From Flammeovirga sp. OC4 (lineage in GTDB: Bacteria > Bacteroidota > Bacteroidia > Cytophagales > Flammeovirgaceae): 64,000 bases of DNA. Of the stretch, positions 1 to 8,344 are shown in pieces. Below the pieces are notes generated by a model. The model was given only the letters and a program-made list of their open reading frames with translations. It ran no database searches and had not been told where the DNA came from. Made by a program: the position numbers and the translations under genes. Within the stretch, counting starts at the first letter, position 1; the number at the start of each line of letters is the position of its first letter. The stretch covers positions 124,001 to 188,000 of the forward strand of contig NZ_JTAM01000002.1 in the NCBI RefSeq assembly GCF_000812565.1, read 5' to 3'.

Positions 1-484
1 ATAAAGTAATTTTTACAGCTGATAAAACGGGAACTTCCAAACGTTCTCCATGTTGTACCCTGCATGCATTTTTAATATAAAATTCTAATGGAGAAAGGTA
101 TTTCTGTCCGTTGTTTTTAAAATAACGATTGTGGTCAATTACCCATCCGTTTAGATTTCCAAACTGTTTTTTACCCAGCTTCAATAGAGTACTTCCAATT
201 CCTTTTCCTTTGTGTTTTTCATCCACTATTGTTGCAAACCAACGCTCTTCCTCTCTTTCAAACTTTAGGAACCAACCCACTATTTGATTACCGTATGTCT
301 TTACTAAAATAAAACGCTTATTAGATATGCCATTCAGATAAGTTTCAAAAGCATTTATTGATTTATAAGATAGTTGCATTGGATATTCATTATTCCAAAT
401 AGTCATTAACCTACTTTTCTCTAAAGGATTGAGTTCACTACAGATTTCATACTGATATTTATCAGATTGTAATAAAAGGTCCAT
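1..484 (-). CDS. GNAT-family N-acetyltransferase (3' end cut by window edge)
   Basis: The reading frame opens at an ATG (complement of 482-484) and runs off the left edge, so 161 codons are visible and the C-terminus is missing. The acetyl-CoA binding signature of the GNAT fold is seen as VDEKHKGKGIGSTLLKLG, with the R/Q-x-x-G-x-G/A type loop (KGKGIG). It is preceded by a beta strand reading ERWFATIV and followed by a region ending in a likely C-terminal beta strand (PVLSAVKIT). The family transfers an acetyl group from acetyl-CoA to an amine. The substrate cannot be told from this sequence. It stands alone and is divergent from the membrane protein at 752. Confidence 0.8.
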   Translation of the reverse strand, partial: MDLLLQSDKYQYEICSELNPLEKSRLMTIWNNEYPMQLSYKSINAFETYLNGISNKRFILVKTYGNQIVGWFLKFEREEERWFATIVDEKHKGKGIGSTLLKLGKKQFGNLNGWVIDHNRYFKNNGQKYLSPLEFYIKNACRVQHGERLEVPVLSAVKITL

Positions 485-751
485 TGTTTTGATTGTTTTA
501 TTATTAGCGTTATTTCATTTAAGGTAAGTACCTGTTCAAAATTAACTATGATTTATTTTTGACTTGTACTTAAAACTAATTAATCAATTCATACGGAGAC
601 AACTGAATTAATATGTTAGACATTAAACTTATGTTAAATAAATCTTTTTTTTGAAACTGGATCGAATTCAGTACGTCTAATAAATACTCAGGCAAATTAG
701 AATAACGTTGATTTTGTTTGAGTTGCAATACCTAATTAAAAGTGAAAATAA

Positions 752-1321
752 ATGAAGACGATTTGTAAACCGTATCAAAATCCCATTACACCAAAAAAAT
801 GGATGACTGCACTTACAGGAGTGTCTTATTTATTGATAAGTATAATTCTCTATACTCGTCCATTTACTAATGTATATGTCATGACAATGTTTTTTGGTAT
901 TCTACTTCTACCTTCAGCAACTTTTGATATTTATTTTTCATCAGATAATAAAGATCAAATTTTCAGTTGGGGTTTCTTATTATTGAATGCTATTGCAGAC
1001 CTGTCAATGAGTATTGTTTTCATTTCACATGCCTATCTTGATGATTCTATTTTATTGTATATAGGAAGTTTTTGGATATTGGGAAAAGGGATAATTACAT
1101 TAAATTTCTCTTCCCTGATCAAGAAAGAAAGGCTCATAAAATATTTTTATATTGTCACGAGTTTAATGACTATTGTTTTATCAATGTTATTAGTGATCAA
1201 TGTACTGTTTTCGGAGATTCAAATTGATAAAATATTAACCTTAGCGATGCTGCTTTGTGCGGTGAATAAATTCATATCTGTCTTTTTTATAGATAAGGAG
1301 CATTACAAGGTATATTCATAA
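752..1321 (+). CDS. Six-helix membrane protein, DUF308/HdeD-like
   Basis: A 189-residue very hydrophobic protein with about six predicted membrane helices (roughly residues 17-37, 44-60, 70-92, 97-115, 127-150 and 158-178) and short charged loops (KKERLIK). Size and the three-hairpin layout resemble the HdeD/DUF308 family, in which E. coli HdeD is linked to acid stress. The resemblance is one of layout rather than of diagnostic residues. No signal peptide or catalytic motif is visible. It is a single-gene unit closed by the hairpin at 1363-1404. A weak promoter-like box (TGATTTTG, 709-716) lies upstream. Confidence 0.6.
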   Translation: MKTICKPYQNPITPKKWMTALTGVSYLLISIILYTRPFTNVYVMTMFFGILLLPSATFDIYFSSDNKDQIFSWGFLLLNAIADLSMSIVFISHAYLDDSILLYIGSFWILGKGIITLNFSSLIKKERLIKYFYIVTSLMTIVLSMLLVINVLFSEIQIDKILTLAMLLCAVNKFISVFFIDKEHYKVYS

Positions 1322-1362
1322 AGAACATAGTATGTGGTAAATAATGGTCTGTTAGTGACCAA

Positions 1363-1404
1363 AAAAAGAGCTTAGGTAGAAGAAATAATACCTAAGCTCT
1401 TTTT
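1363..1404. terminator. Bidirectional intrinsic terminator
   Basis: A perfect 16-bp stem (AAAAAGAGCTTAGGTA paired with its complement across a 10-base loop) has A-runs on one side and T-runs on the other. It can therefore end transcription from the gene at 752 and from anything arriving on the minus strand. Confidence 0.85.
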
Positions 1405-1454
1405 ATTTATATCAAAGAAGTGAAACAAGGATTCATACCCTTTGTCATCGTTTC

Positions 1455-1664
1455 CTATTTATTCATTACCTTTTGAGTAATTGATGCCAATAATTTTTTG
1501 TTTACATCCTTATTGAAATGCTCTAAATTTCTGATAGCATCATCAAACTTAGTAGCATATGTTTTTTCAAAATTATACTTAATTTTTTTCATCTCTTTTA
1601 AAGTTATCAGCACATATATTAAATACGTTTTTAAATTTAACGTAGAATTAGGTATTGTAGACAA
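1455..1664 (-). CDS. Possible small protein of unknown function
   Basis: A 69-codon frame on the minus strand. An inner ATG at codon 25 (complement ending at 1592) would give a 45-residue, lysine-rich helical peptide beginning MKKIKYNFEKTY. No family is recognised. In its favour, the shared hairpin at 1363-1404 lies just past its stop in the right place for a terminator. Against it, an overlapping plus-strand frame of similar length (1498-1695) exists, and the region is AT-rich enough for both to arise by chance. It could also be a degraded remnant. Confidence 0.3.
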   Translation of the reverse strand: MSTIPNSTLNLKTYLIYVLITLKEMKKIKYNFEKTYATKFDDAIRNLEHFNKDVNKKLLASITQKVMNK

Positions 1665-1903
1665 CGATTTTCGTGAATATATATTAAAATTGTAAAACTT
1701 TACATATCGTTAAAGTGGAATCAATATTAAAATAATATTGTAACAAAAAAAGAAAAAACAGGATTGAATAAGGGTAAAAGTTGAAGAATATCCATATTAA
1801 ATCCAATAATTTTATTTTTATTGAATAAAAGTTATTTACTTGAAATCAACATAATGATAAGTTTCCTTTTAAGGAAAACTCTTCCTGCTAATATTTAATC
1901 GTA

Positions 1904-2515
1904 ATGAAACCAAAAATACTAATACTTGATGATCATATGCTTTTTTGTCAAGGGATAGAAAGGATACTCTTAGAGCAATTCAATTCTGAAATTAACATCA
2001 TCAACAATCCTGAAGATGTTGCACTCGACGAGGTTTTGAATTTTGATATTGTATTGGTAGATATGGATATGCCTAGCCAAAAAGGGTATGAATTTGTAAG
2101 TAGTGTAAAAGCAACCGGAAATACTACCACAAAATTTTTAATCGTATCTATGCATAATAAGCCTTCCTTGGTCAAAAAATCAATAGAATCAGGCGTTAAT
2201 GGATATATCCTAAAAGATGATCCTTTGGAGGTATTTACTTTGGCTATTACTGAAATATTAGAAGGTAAAGAGTATTATTCAGAAAGAGTTCGGGAATCGA
2301 TGAAATACCTTACTCTTGAAACTATAGTATTATCACCAAGAGAAGAGCAAATCATTAAGTATATTGCCAAAGGTTTAAACGCAAATGATATTGCTGAAAT
2401 GCTTTATATTAGTGTTGAAACTGTAAAGACTCATAACAGAAATATTAAATCCAAACTTAAAATTGAGAATAGAGCTCAGTTAATCAAGTATGCTTATAAA
2501 AACCTCTTGACTTAG
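1904..2515 (+). CDS. NarL/FixJ (LuxR-type) response regulator
   Basis: A 203-residue two-domain regulator. Residues 1-120 are a receiver domain with the acidic pair LDD (9-10), the phosphorylation site Asp53 in LVDMDMP, the conserved Ser82 (IVSMH) and Lys104 (YILKDD). Residues 138-200 are a LuxR-type helix-turn-helix: LSPREEQIIKYIAKGLNAND, then a recognition helix in ISVETVKTHNRNIKSKL. It lies 66 bases upstream of a histidine kinase on the same strand, which is almost certainly its partner. The predicted role is a phosphorylation-dependent transcription factor. Target genes are unknown. Confidence 0.92.
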   Translation: MKPKILILDDHMLFCQGIERILLEQFNSEINIINNPEDVALDEVLNFDIVLVDMDMPSQKGYEFVSSVKATGNTTTKFLIVSMHNKPSLVKKSIESGVNGYILKDDPLEVFTLAITEILEGKEYYSERVRESMKYLTLETIVLSPREEQIIKYIAKGLNANDIAEMLYISVETVKTHNRNIKSKLKIENRAQLIKYAYKNLLT

Positions 2516-2581
2516 GAAAGGAGATAGACAAGTTGATGATTACGCTCTAGATGCTTTTTTAAATTGCTCATTTTTGATTGA

Positions 2582-4426
2582 ATGAATATTAAGCTCATAC
2601 TGTTACTATCATTTTCACTGCTAAAAATTGCAACTCTCACTCATGCTCAGGTTAACGTAGAAAAGTTAGATAAAAAATTTAACTTAACTCCATATACCCA
2701 AAAGTATGGTGAAGATCAGCCTACATTTATTGATAACCGTCCTATTTTTCAAAATCATTGGCAACAACCCGATCGTTTAGGTCTTTCTAAAGGACCTACA
2801 GACAAAGGGAGTTGGTATAGATTGATTTTGTCGAGTGAAACGGAACTTCAAAAAGTGTTGTATTTTAATTATACCCTTATTCCTCAGTTAGAATTTTGGG
2901 TGTTGTCTTCTAACGGCGAAGCGGCGCACTATCATGGGGGAACAAGTAGCCTTGACCGTACACAGCATTTAGGAGTGTCGGACAAGGGGTATAGTTATGT
3001 AATGGACTTTGATGAAGGTGAGGAGAAGATCATTTATTTTAGAATGGAAGGTCAAGGTTGGCCGATTCATTCTGAGGTGTTCTTATTTGATGTTACCACC
3101 TTTTTGGAAAGTAATCAAAATGAATTTTACATCATTAGTTTTTTGAGGGCAGTTGTCATCACATTGCTTTCAATTGGCTTCTTTATTGGAATATTATCTC
3201 GTCAACGTGTATTCATATTTTATGCTTTAACTTTTTCTGCAGGTATTCTTTTTGCAGAGTGCGAAATTGGCTTATTTGTAGATGCATTTAAAGATAAATA
3301 CCACGAGGCGAATTACATTTTACGTCATTTATTAAATGTAGCTTATATTTTTACGCTCGTTTATTTTTACAACTACTTCACACCGGAAAAACGTTTTTTC
3401 AAACAGTTTTTAATTTGGTTTAATCCATTAATTGCGATCTACACGGTAATTTCTTTTACCTCTTTAGTTGCGAGCGAAAACCCAGTGATTGTTTATGTCA
3501 ATTTCATTTCTGTTGTTATTTTATCTTGGGTAAGTTTCTTTGGTAGCTCGGTGATTTTATATAAAAAGAGGAATCATTCCATATTGTCAAAATACCTTTT
3601 CCTGGTTCAGATGAGCCGTTTGGTCATCATTGCTATTTTTGTGACTTTGCCACATATGGGGGTGATACAGAGGGCTTCATATACTGATTATATCTATTAT
3701 ATATTTATAGTATATGAATCTATTGTTTACTTCTATCTCCTTCTGAAGCGTTCTATCACGATTTATAATGAGAAAATTGAGCTAAAAAAGACGATGCTAG
3801 AAAAGCATAAATTATATTCAAAAGCGGTACTGGAAGGGCAGGAAAAGGAAAGAAACCGAATAGGAAGGGAGTTACACGATTCAATTGGAGGTAATTTGGC
3901 ATTATTCAATAAGTCTGATGCCAATATGAGTAAGGAAACGAAAAGCATACTGACAGATACTATGGATGCCATCCGAAACCTAAGTCATGAATTAATATCC
4001 CCTAGTTTTCATCATATCTCCTTTAAAGAGTCGGTGATTGATTTAGTATCAAAGTACAACTCCAGTAAGCAAAAGGTAATTGTACAATTTCATGAATGGC
4101 CGGAAATTACAAATAAGGAAATTCAACATCACTGCTTTAGAATAACACAAGAGTTGATTCATAATGCGGAGAAACATAGTAAGTCTAGTATGGTATTTAT
4201 ACAGTTTTTTGGAATTGAAAACAAAAGAGGTAATATCTATTATGAAGACAATGGAGTAGGGTTTGATGTAAATGCTGTAAAAAGCGGTATTGGGCTTAGA
4301 AATATTGATTTTAGGTCAGCTTCGATTGGAGCGAAACTGACCATTGAATCTTCTATGAAAGGAACAATTGTAAAAATTGAAGATATTGTTTTAGAAGAGG
4401 GTAAGATGAAGAAAACGACAACTTAA
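2582..4426 (+). CDS. Sensor histidine kinase with 7TMR-DISM input module
   Basis: 614 residues. A signal peptide (1-22, cleavage after THA) is followed by an extracellular 7TMR-DISMED2-like beta domain (about 40-175). Seven membrane helices (about 185-390) follow, then a coiled linker. The HisKA_3 dimerisation site is RNRIGRELHDSIGG with phospho-acceptor His432. The HATPase domain shows the N-box ITQELIHNAEKH (Asn528) and the G-boxes EDNGVGF (555-561) and SGIGLRNI. HisKA_3 kinases normally pair with NarL/LuxR-type regulators, matching the gene just upstream. The ligand of the periplasmic domain is unknown; carbohydrate-like ligands are proposed for the family. It converges with the helicase gene with 6 bases between the stops. 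Confidence 0.92.
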   Translation: MNIKLILLLSFSLLKIATLTHAQVNVEKLDKKFNLTPYTQKYGEDQPTFIDNRPIFQNHWQQPDRLGLSKGPTDKGSWYRLILSSETELQKVLYFNYTLIPQLEFWVLSSNGEAAHYHGGTSSLDRTQHLGVSDKGYSYVMDFDEGEEKIIYFRMEGQGWPIHSEVFLFDVTTFLESNQNEFYIISFLRAVVITLLSIGFFIGILSRQRVFIFYALTFSAGILFAECEIGLFVDAFKDKYHEANYILRHLLNVAYIFTLVYFYNYFTPEKRFFKQFLIWFNPLIAIYTVISFTSLVASENPVIVYVNFISVVILSWVSFFGSSVILYKKRNHSILSKYLFLVQMSRLVIIAIFVTLPHMGVIQRASYTDYIYYIFIVYESIVYFYLLLKRSITIYNEKIELKKTMLEKHKLYSKAVLEGQEKERNRIGRELHDSIGGNLALFNKSDANMSKETKSILTDTMDAIRNLSHELISPSFHHISFKESVIDLVSKYNSSKQKVIVQFHEWPEITNKEIQHHCFRITQELIHNAEKHSKSSMVFIQFFGIENKRGNIYYEDNGVGFDVNAVKSGIGLRNIDFRSASIGAKLTIESSMKGTIVKIEDIVLEEGKMKKTTT

Positions 4427-4432
4427 TTGTCA

Positions 4433-5665
4433 TTATGACTTCTTGTTCGTATTCTGTTTTCTTCGATTTCCCTGTTTACTTCTTTTGATTTGTTTCTTTC
4501 TTTTTGCATCTCTTTGAGCGATGTCTTTTTCTTTCTCCAACATAGGAAAAGGATTATCTTTGATCTCTGGAATTTTGTGTCCGATTAACTTCTCAATGTT
4601 TTTGACATCTTGTAGTTCAGTACCATCGGCCAACGAAATAGCAGTTCCTTCTTCACCAGCTCTTCCCGAACGACCAATTCTATGAACATACGTTTCTGCG
4701 ACTTCAGGAATCTCAAAGTTAATCACGTATTTCAATTGGCTAATATCAATTCCTCTAGCCGCAATATCTGTAGCGACTAAGATTCTTGTCTTCTTTTTCT
4801 TGAAGTTTTCTAGTGCTCTCTGACGGGCAGTTTGCGATTTGTTACCATGAATAGCTTCTGCTTTCACACGGTTATCATTAAGAGTTTTTGCCAAATGATT
4901 GGCACCTCTTTTAGTTCTCATGAAAATCAGAATACTCTCCTTTTTATTATTATCCAAGATTTCAAAAAGAAGCTGTTTTTTATTTCTCTTATCCACATAG
5001 TAGATATACTGATCAATAGTGTCAGCAGTGGAAGAAACAGGTGTAACAGCTATTTTTAAAGGATTATTGAGCATGGATTTACTAATCTCCTGAATAGTGG
5101 CAGGCATTGTCGCAGAGAAAAGTAAAGTTTGTCTTTCTGACGGAATGAGAGTAATGATCTTTTTTATATCATTGATAAATCCCATATCCAACATTTTATC
5201 AGCTTCGTCTAGCACAAACATTTCGATATGCTTTAGATTTATAAACCCTTGCTGATGTAAATCCATTAATCGGCCAGGAGTGGCGATCAATACTTCTACC
5301 CCTTGCTTTAATCTTTTGATCTGCTTATCATGAGGAACACCACCAAAGATGACCAACTGTTTTAGTTTGGTCTTCTGATTGTATAAGCTGAAATTATTGG
5401 CTACTTGAAGGGCCAACTCACGAGTAGGTGTAAGAATTAAAGCTCTTATTTTTTGACCATTGTTCGAATTTTTCTTCAACAATTGAATAATTGGAATACA
5501 AAAAGCGGCAGTTTTACCTGTTCCGGTTTGAGCACTACCTTGTAGGTCTTTTCCTTCTAAAATAGATGGAATAGCTTTTTCTTGAATGGGTGTAGGATTG
5601 TCATATCCTCTATTTTCTAACGCTTCTTGTATTTCAGGGATAACTCCCAATTCTTCAAATGTCAT
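4433..5665 (-). CDS. DEAD-box ATP-dependent RNA helicase (RhlE/CsdA group)
   Basis: 410 residues from the ATG at 5665, beginning MTFEELGVIPEIQEALENRG. The helicase motifs are in order: Q motif (NPTPIQEKAIP), I (AQTGTGKT), Ia (PTRELA), Ib (TPGRL), II (LDEADKML), III (SATMP), V (VATDIAARGID) and VI (HRIGRSGRAG). The lysine-rich tail is typical of RhlE-like helicases, which unwind RNA in ribosome assembly, decay and cold adaptation. The longer open frame (to 5821) was rejected because its 52 extra residues are foreign to the family and encode the terminator hairpin at 5784-5819. A good promoter lies 446 bases upstream, giving a long structured leader. Confidence 0.95.
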   Translation of the reverse strand: MTFEELGVIPEIQEALENRGYDNPTPIQEKAIPSILEGKDLQGSAQTGTGKTAAFCIPIIQLLKKNSNNGQKIRALILTPTRELALQVANNFSLYNQKTKLKQLVIFGGVPHDKQIKRLKQGVEVLIATPGRLMDLHQQGFINLKHIEMFVLDEADKMLDMGFINDIKKIITLIPSERQTLLFSATMPATIQEISKSMLNNPLKIAVTPVSSTADTIDQYIYYVDKRNKKQLLFEILDNNKKESILIFMRTKRGANHLAKTLNDNRVKAEAIHGNKSQTARQRALENFKKKKTRILVATDIAARGIDISQLKYVINFEIPEVAETYVHRIGRSGRAGEEGTAISLADGTELQDVKNIEKLIGHKIPEIKDNPFPMLEKEKDIAQRDAKRKKQIKRSKQGNRRKQNTNKKS

Positions 5666-5783
5666 GGACAAAACGATTTTGATTTTTTTGTAAAGGTAGT
5701 TGTTTGATACTTTAGTGCATAGTATCATTTCTAAAAGGTCATTAATAACGATTGGAAAGTTTACAATGTTAGAAATATTATAA

Positions 5784-5819
5784 AAGAAAAAAGCTGTCGA
5801 AATATTCAACAGCCTTTTC
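5784..5819 (-). terminator. Intrinsic terminator inside the helicase leader
   Basis: On the minus strand, AAAAGGCTGT pairs with ACAGCTTTTT (10 bp, one G-U) around an 11-base loop, followed by a T-rich run. No gene ends here; the nearest minus-strand start is the helicase ATG about 120 bases further on. It is therefore either an attenuator in the helicase 5' leader or the 3' end of a small RNA. Confidence 0.65.
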
Positions 5820-6040
5820 ATTATGATGTGTGACTACTTATACAAATTTGAAAGGCAAAGTAAAATTTGCGTCATTACTTTGCGACGTTTTGAAAACTCT
5901 AATTCTGTACTAAAATGTGTTTCTAATAGGGAATATCTTTTACATGACGCTGAAAAAGACACTGAATTGCTGATTTAGTTTAAATCTTCTATACCCGCTT
6001 TTAGATATTTAGTAAGAGAGTGTTTCTATGGTTTATGCAC

Positions 6041-6106
6041 TGACTTCGACAATTGTTATATTGAATTGTTAACGAATTCAAATATCATCCAAAATTGTCG
6101 ACGTCA
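6041..6106. repeat. Nested inverted repeat in the helicase-htpG intergenic region
   Basis: The outer arms TGACTTCGACAATT (6041-6054) and AATTGTCGACGTCA (6093-6106) pair at 13 of 14 positions. Within the 38-base loop lies a second perfect repeat, TTGAATT-GTTAACG-AATTCAA (6061-6081). If transcription starts from the minus-strand promoter at 6111-6141, this whole structure would form the 5' end of the RNA. The rest of 5666-6315 shows no coding frame. Confidence 0.7.
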
Positions 6107-6110
6107 TCTA

Positions 6111-6141
6111 CAAATCTATCACATTTTTAATATTAACCCAA
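6111..6141 (-). promoter_or_regulatory. Bacteroidetes-type promoter, probably for the DEAD-box helicase
   Basis: On the minus strand a -33 TTG (complement of 6139-6141), a 20-base spacer and a -7 box TAGATTTG (complement of 6111-6118) match the Bacteroidetes consensus TTG / TAnnTTTG. The predicted start near 6104 gives the helicase mRNA a leader of about 440 nt. Confidence 0.6.
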
Positions 6142-6315
6142 GAAAAGGTCATTTTTAATGGAAGTATTAAAATCAAAACTGACAAATAGGCAGTTCTAAG
6201 TGTCAATATTACCCAGTTTTAGTATTGGAATACAATTTGAAAAGAATGTCATGACTTTAAACAAGAAGTTTTAGTCTTTAATAAATAAGTATTTTAATAA
6301 ACAAAAAATATAAAC

Positions 6316-8190
6316 ATGGCAGCAAAAGGTTCTATTTCAGTAAATACTGAAAATATCTTTCCCATCATTAAAAAGTTCTTATACTCAGATCACGACATTT
6401 TTTTACGTGAGTTGGTAGCCAACGCAGTAGATGCAACTCAAAAACTTCAAAAACTTGCTTCAATGGGCGAGTTTGACGGAGAACTAGGTGATCTAACGAT
6501 TCAAGTAGACGTAGACAAGGAAGCAAAAACAATTTCAATCACTGACCGTGGTATCGGTATGAGTGAGGACGAAGTTGAAAAATATATCAACCAAGTAGCC
6601 TTCTCAGGTGCTACTGAATTTGTTGAAAAATTCAAAGACGTAGATACTTCTACAATCATCGGTAAATTCGGTCTTGGTTTCTATTCAGCATTTATGGTTT
6701 CTGACCATGTTGAGGTAATCACAAAGTCTTTCAAGGATGCTCCATCTGTAAAATGGACTTGTGATGGCTCCACTACTTATGAGATCGCTGATGCTGACAA
6801 AGCAGACAGAGGTACTACAATTGTACTTCACGTAAATGAAGATTCAGAAGAGTTTGTAGATGAGCACCGTTTACGTGCTATCTTAAATAGATACTCTAAG
6901 TTCATGCCTATTCCAATTCAAGTAGGAGTAGATAAAAGAACGGAGAAAGAAGGTGAAGGTGATGACGCTAAAGACGTTGAAATCGTTGAGCCGCACATCA
7001 TCAACCAAAAAGAGCCACTTTGGACAAAAGATCCTAAGTCATTAACAGACGAGGATTACATCAACTTCTATAAGGAGTTGTACCCAATGTCTGAGGAGCC
7101 ATTATTCTGGATTCACTTAAACGTGGATTATCCATTTGAATTGACAGGTATTCTTTACTTCCCTAAAGTAAAAGAAGACATCACTCCACATAAAGACAAG
7201 ATCCAATTGTACTCTCGTCAGGTGTTTATCACTGACAATGTAGAGGAAATCATGCCTGAGTTCTTACGCTTGATGCACGGTGTAATTGATTCTCCAGACA
7301 TTCCATTGAACGTGTCAAGATCATACTTACAGTCTGATTCAAATGTGAAGAAAATCTCTAGCTATGTTACTCGTAAAGTGGCAGATCGCTTGAGCAGCTT
7401 GTTTAAAAATGAGAGAGAAAGCTACGAGACAAAGTGGGAGAGCATCGGCCTATTTGTGAAGTATGGTATGATGACAGATGACAAATTCTTCGATAAAGCG
7501 AAAAAATTTGGTCTTTTTGAAAATTTAGAGGGCAAAAAATTTACTTTAGAAGAATATAAAGAGCATATTGCATCAAATCAGGTAGATAAGGACAACAAAC
7601 ACGTATTCTTATATGCTACTGATCAAGGTACTCAAGATACTTATATTCAAGCTGCTAAAAAGAAGGGGTATGATATCTTGAAAATGGATACAATGATCGA
7701 TACTCACTTTGTGAGCAACACAGAGCACAAGTTCGAGAACATCACAATGAAACGTATTGACTCTGATACAGTCAATAACTTGATTGAGACAGATGAAAAA
7801 AACGAATCTGTTTTAACAGAAGATGAGTCTAAGAAATTAGTTGATATCTTCAAACGTGCATTGAACGATGATAAATTGGAGCCAAAAGTAGAAGCAATGA
7901 CTGCTGATGAGTTACCTGTTATGATCACTAAGCCTGAGTTCATGCGTAGAATGGAAGAAATGTCTGCGATGCAAGGCGGAATGGGAGGCATGTTTGGTGG
8001 ATTCCCAGGTGCTGATACAGTAACAATCAACGGTAACAGTGAGTTAGTATCAAGAATCTTAAAAGAAGAAGATGCTACAGCACAAGATAAATTGGTGAAA
8101 CATGCTTATGATTTAGCAAAACTTTCACAAGGTAACTTGAAAGGAGCTGATCTTACAGCATTTATCAACCGCTCGTTAGAAATTATATAA
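6316..8190 (+). CDS. htpG: Chaperone protein HtpG (Hsp90)
   Basis: 624 residues, usual bacterial Hsp90 length. The GHKL ATPase domain is clear: FLRELVANAVDATQK (helix with the catalytic Glu and Mg-binding Asn), DRGIGMSEDEV and IGKFGLGFYSAFMV. The middle domain carries the conserved YLQSDSNVKKIS stretch ahead of the C-terminal dimerisation domain. A Gly/Met-rich insert (MQGGMGGMFGGFPG) near residues 553-567 appears in several Bacteroidetes homologues. HtpG is an ATP-driven cytosolic chaperone for late folding. Bacteroidetes usually lack sigma-32, and no CIRCE element is seen, so how heat would induce it is open. Two consecutive terminators follow. Confidence 0.98.
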   Translation: MAAKGSISVNTENIFPIIKKFLYSDHDIFLRELVANAVDATQKLQKLASMGEFDGELGDLTIQVDVDKEAKTISITDRGIGMSEDEVEKYINQVAFSGATEFVEKFKDVDTSTIIGKFGLGFYSAFMVSDHVEVITKSFKDAPSVKWTCDGSTTYEIADADKADRGTTIVLHVNEDSEEFVDEHRLRAILNRYSKFMPIPIQVGVDKRTEKEGEGDDAKDVEIVEPHIINQKEPLWTKDPKSLTDEDYINFYKELYPMSEEPLFWIHLNVDYPFELTGILYFPKVKEDITPHKDKIQLYSRQVFITDNVEEIMPEFLRLMHGVIDSPDIPLNVSRSYLQSDSNVKKISSYVTRKVADRLSSLFKNERESYETKWESIGLFVKYGMMTDDKFFDKAKKFGLFENLEGKKFTLEEYKEHIASNQVDKDNKHVFLYATDQGTQDTYIQAAKKKGYDILKMDTMIDTHFVSNTEHKFENITMKRIDSDTVNNLIETDEKNESVLTEDESKKLVDIFKRALNDDKLEPKVEAMTADELPVMITKPEFMRRMEEMSAMQGGMGGMFGGFPGADTVTINGNSELVSRILKEEDATAQDKLVKHAYDLAKLSQGNLKGADLTAFINRSLEII

Positions 8191-8197
8191 TCAAGAG

Positions 8198-8221
8198 CTC
8201 GCTCATCAAGAGTGAGTTTTT
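8198..8221 (+). terminator. Intrinsic terminator of htpG
   Basis: CTCGCTC pairs with GAGTGAG (one G-U) around a 5-base loop and is followed by five T. It starts 8 bases after the htpG stop codon. Confidence 0.8.
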
Positions 8222-8233
8222 GAATCGTTAATG

Positions 8234-8270
8234 AAAGGTCGTTGAGTATTCTTACTCTTCGGCCTTTTTT
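8234..8270 (+). terminator. Second, stronger terminator behind htpG
   Basis: AAAGGTCG pairs with CGGCCTTT (one T-G), extended by an inner GAGTA/TACTC stem, and is followed by a T-run. It backs up the hairpin 12 bases before it. Confidence 0.85.
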
Positions 8271-8307
8271 ACTGTGTTGATTTTTTAGCAACAGTTTAAA
8301 AAAACTG

Positions 8308-8315
8308 TATATTTG
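8308..8315 (+). promoter_or_regulatory. -7 promoter box of the FkbM gene
   Basis: TATATTTG matches TAnnTTTG perfectly and lies 29 bases before the ATG at 8345. No convincing -33 TTG is seen at the usual distance. Confidence 0.5.
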
Positions 8316-8344
8316 GCTCTCGCTTAAAGTAAAAGAAGATTAAT

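Noticed and set aside
1498-1695. 65-codon plus-strand frame
   Set aside because: AT-rich chance frame overlapping the minus-strand candidate, without promoter, family or terminator.
2517-2565. SD-like AAAGGAGAT followed by a tiny M-I-T-L frame before the sensor kinase
   Set aside because: Too short, out of frame with the kinase, and no control logic is visible.
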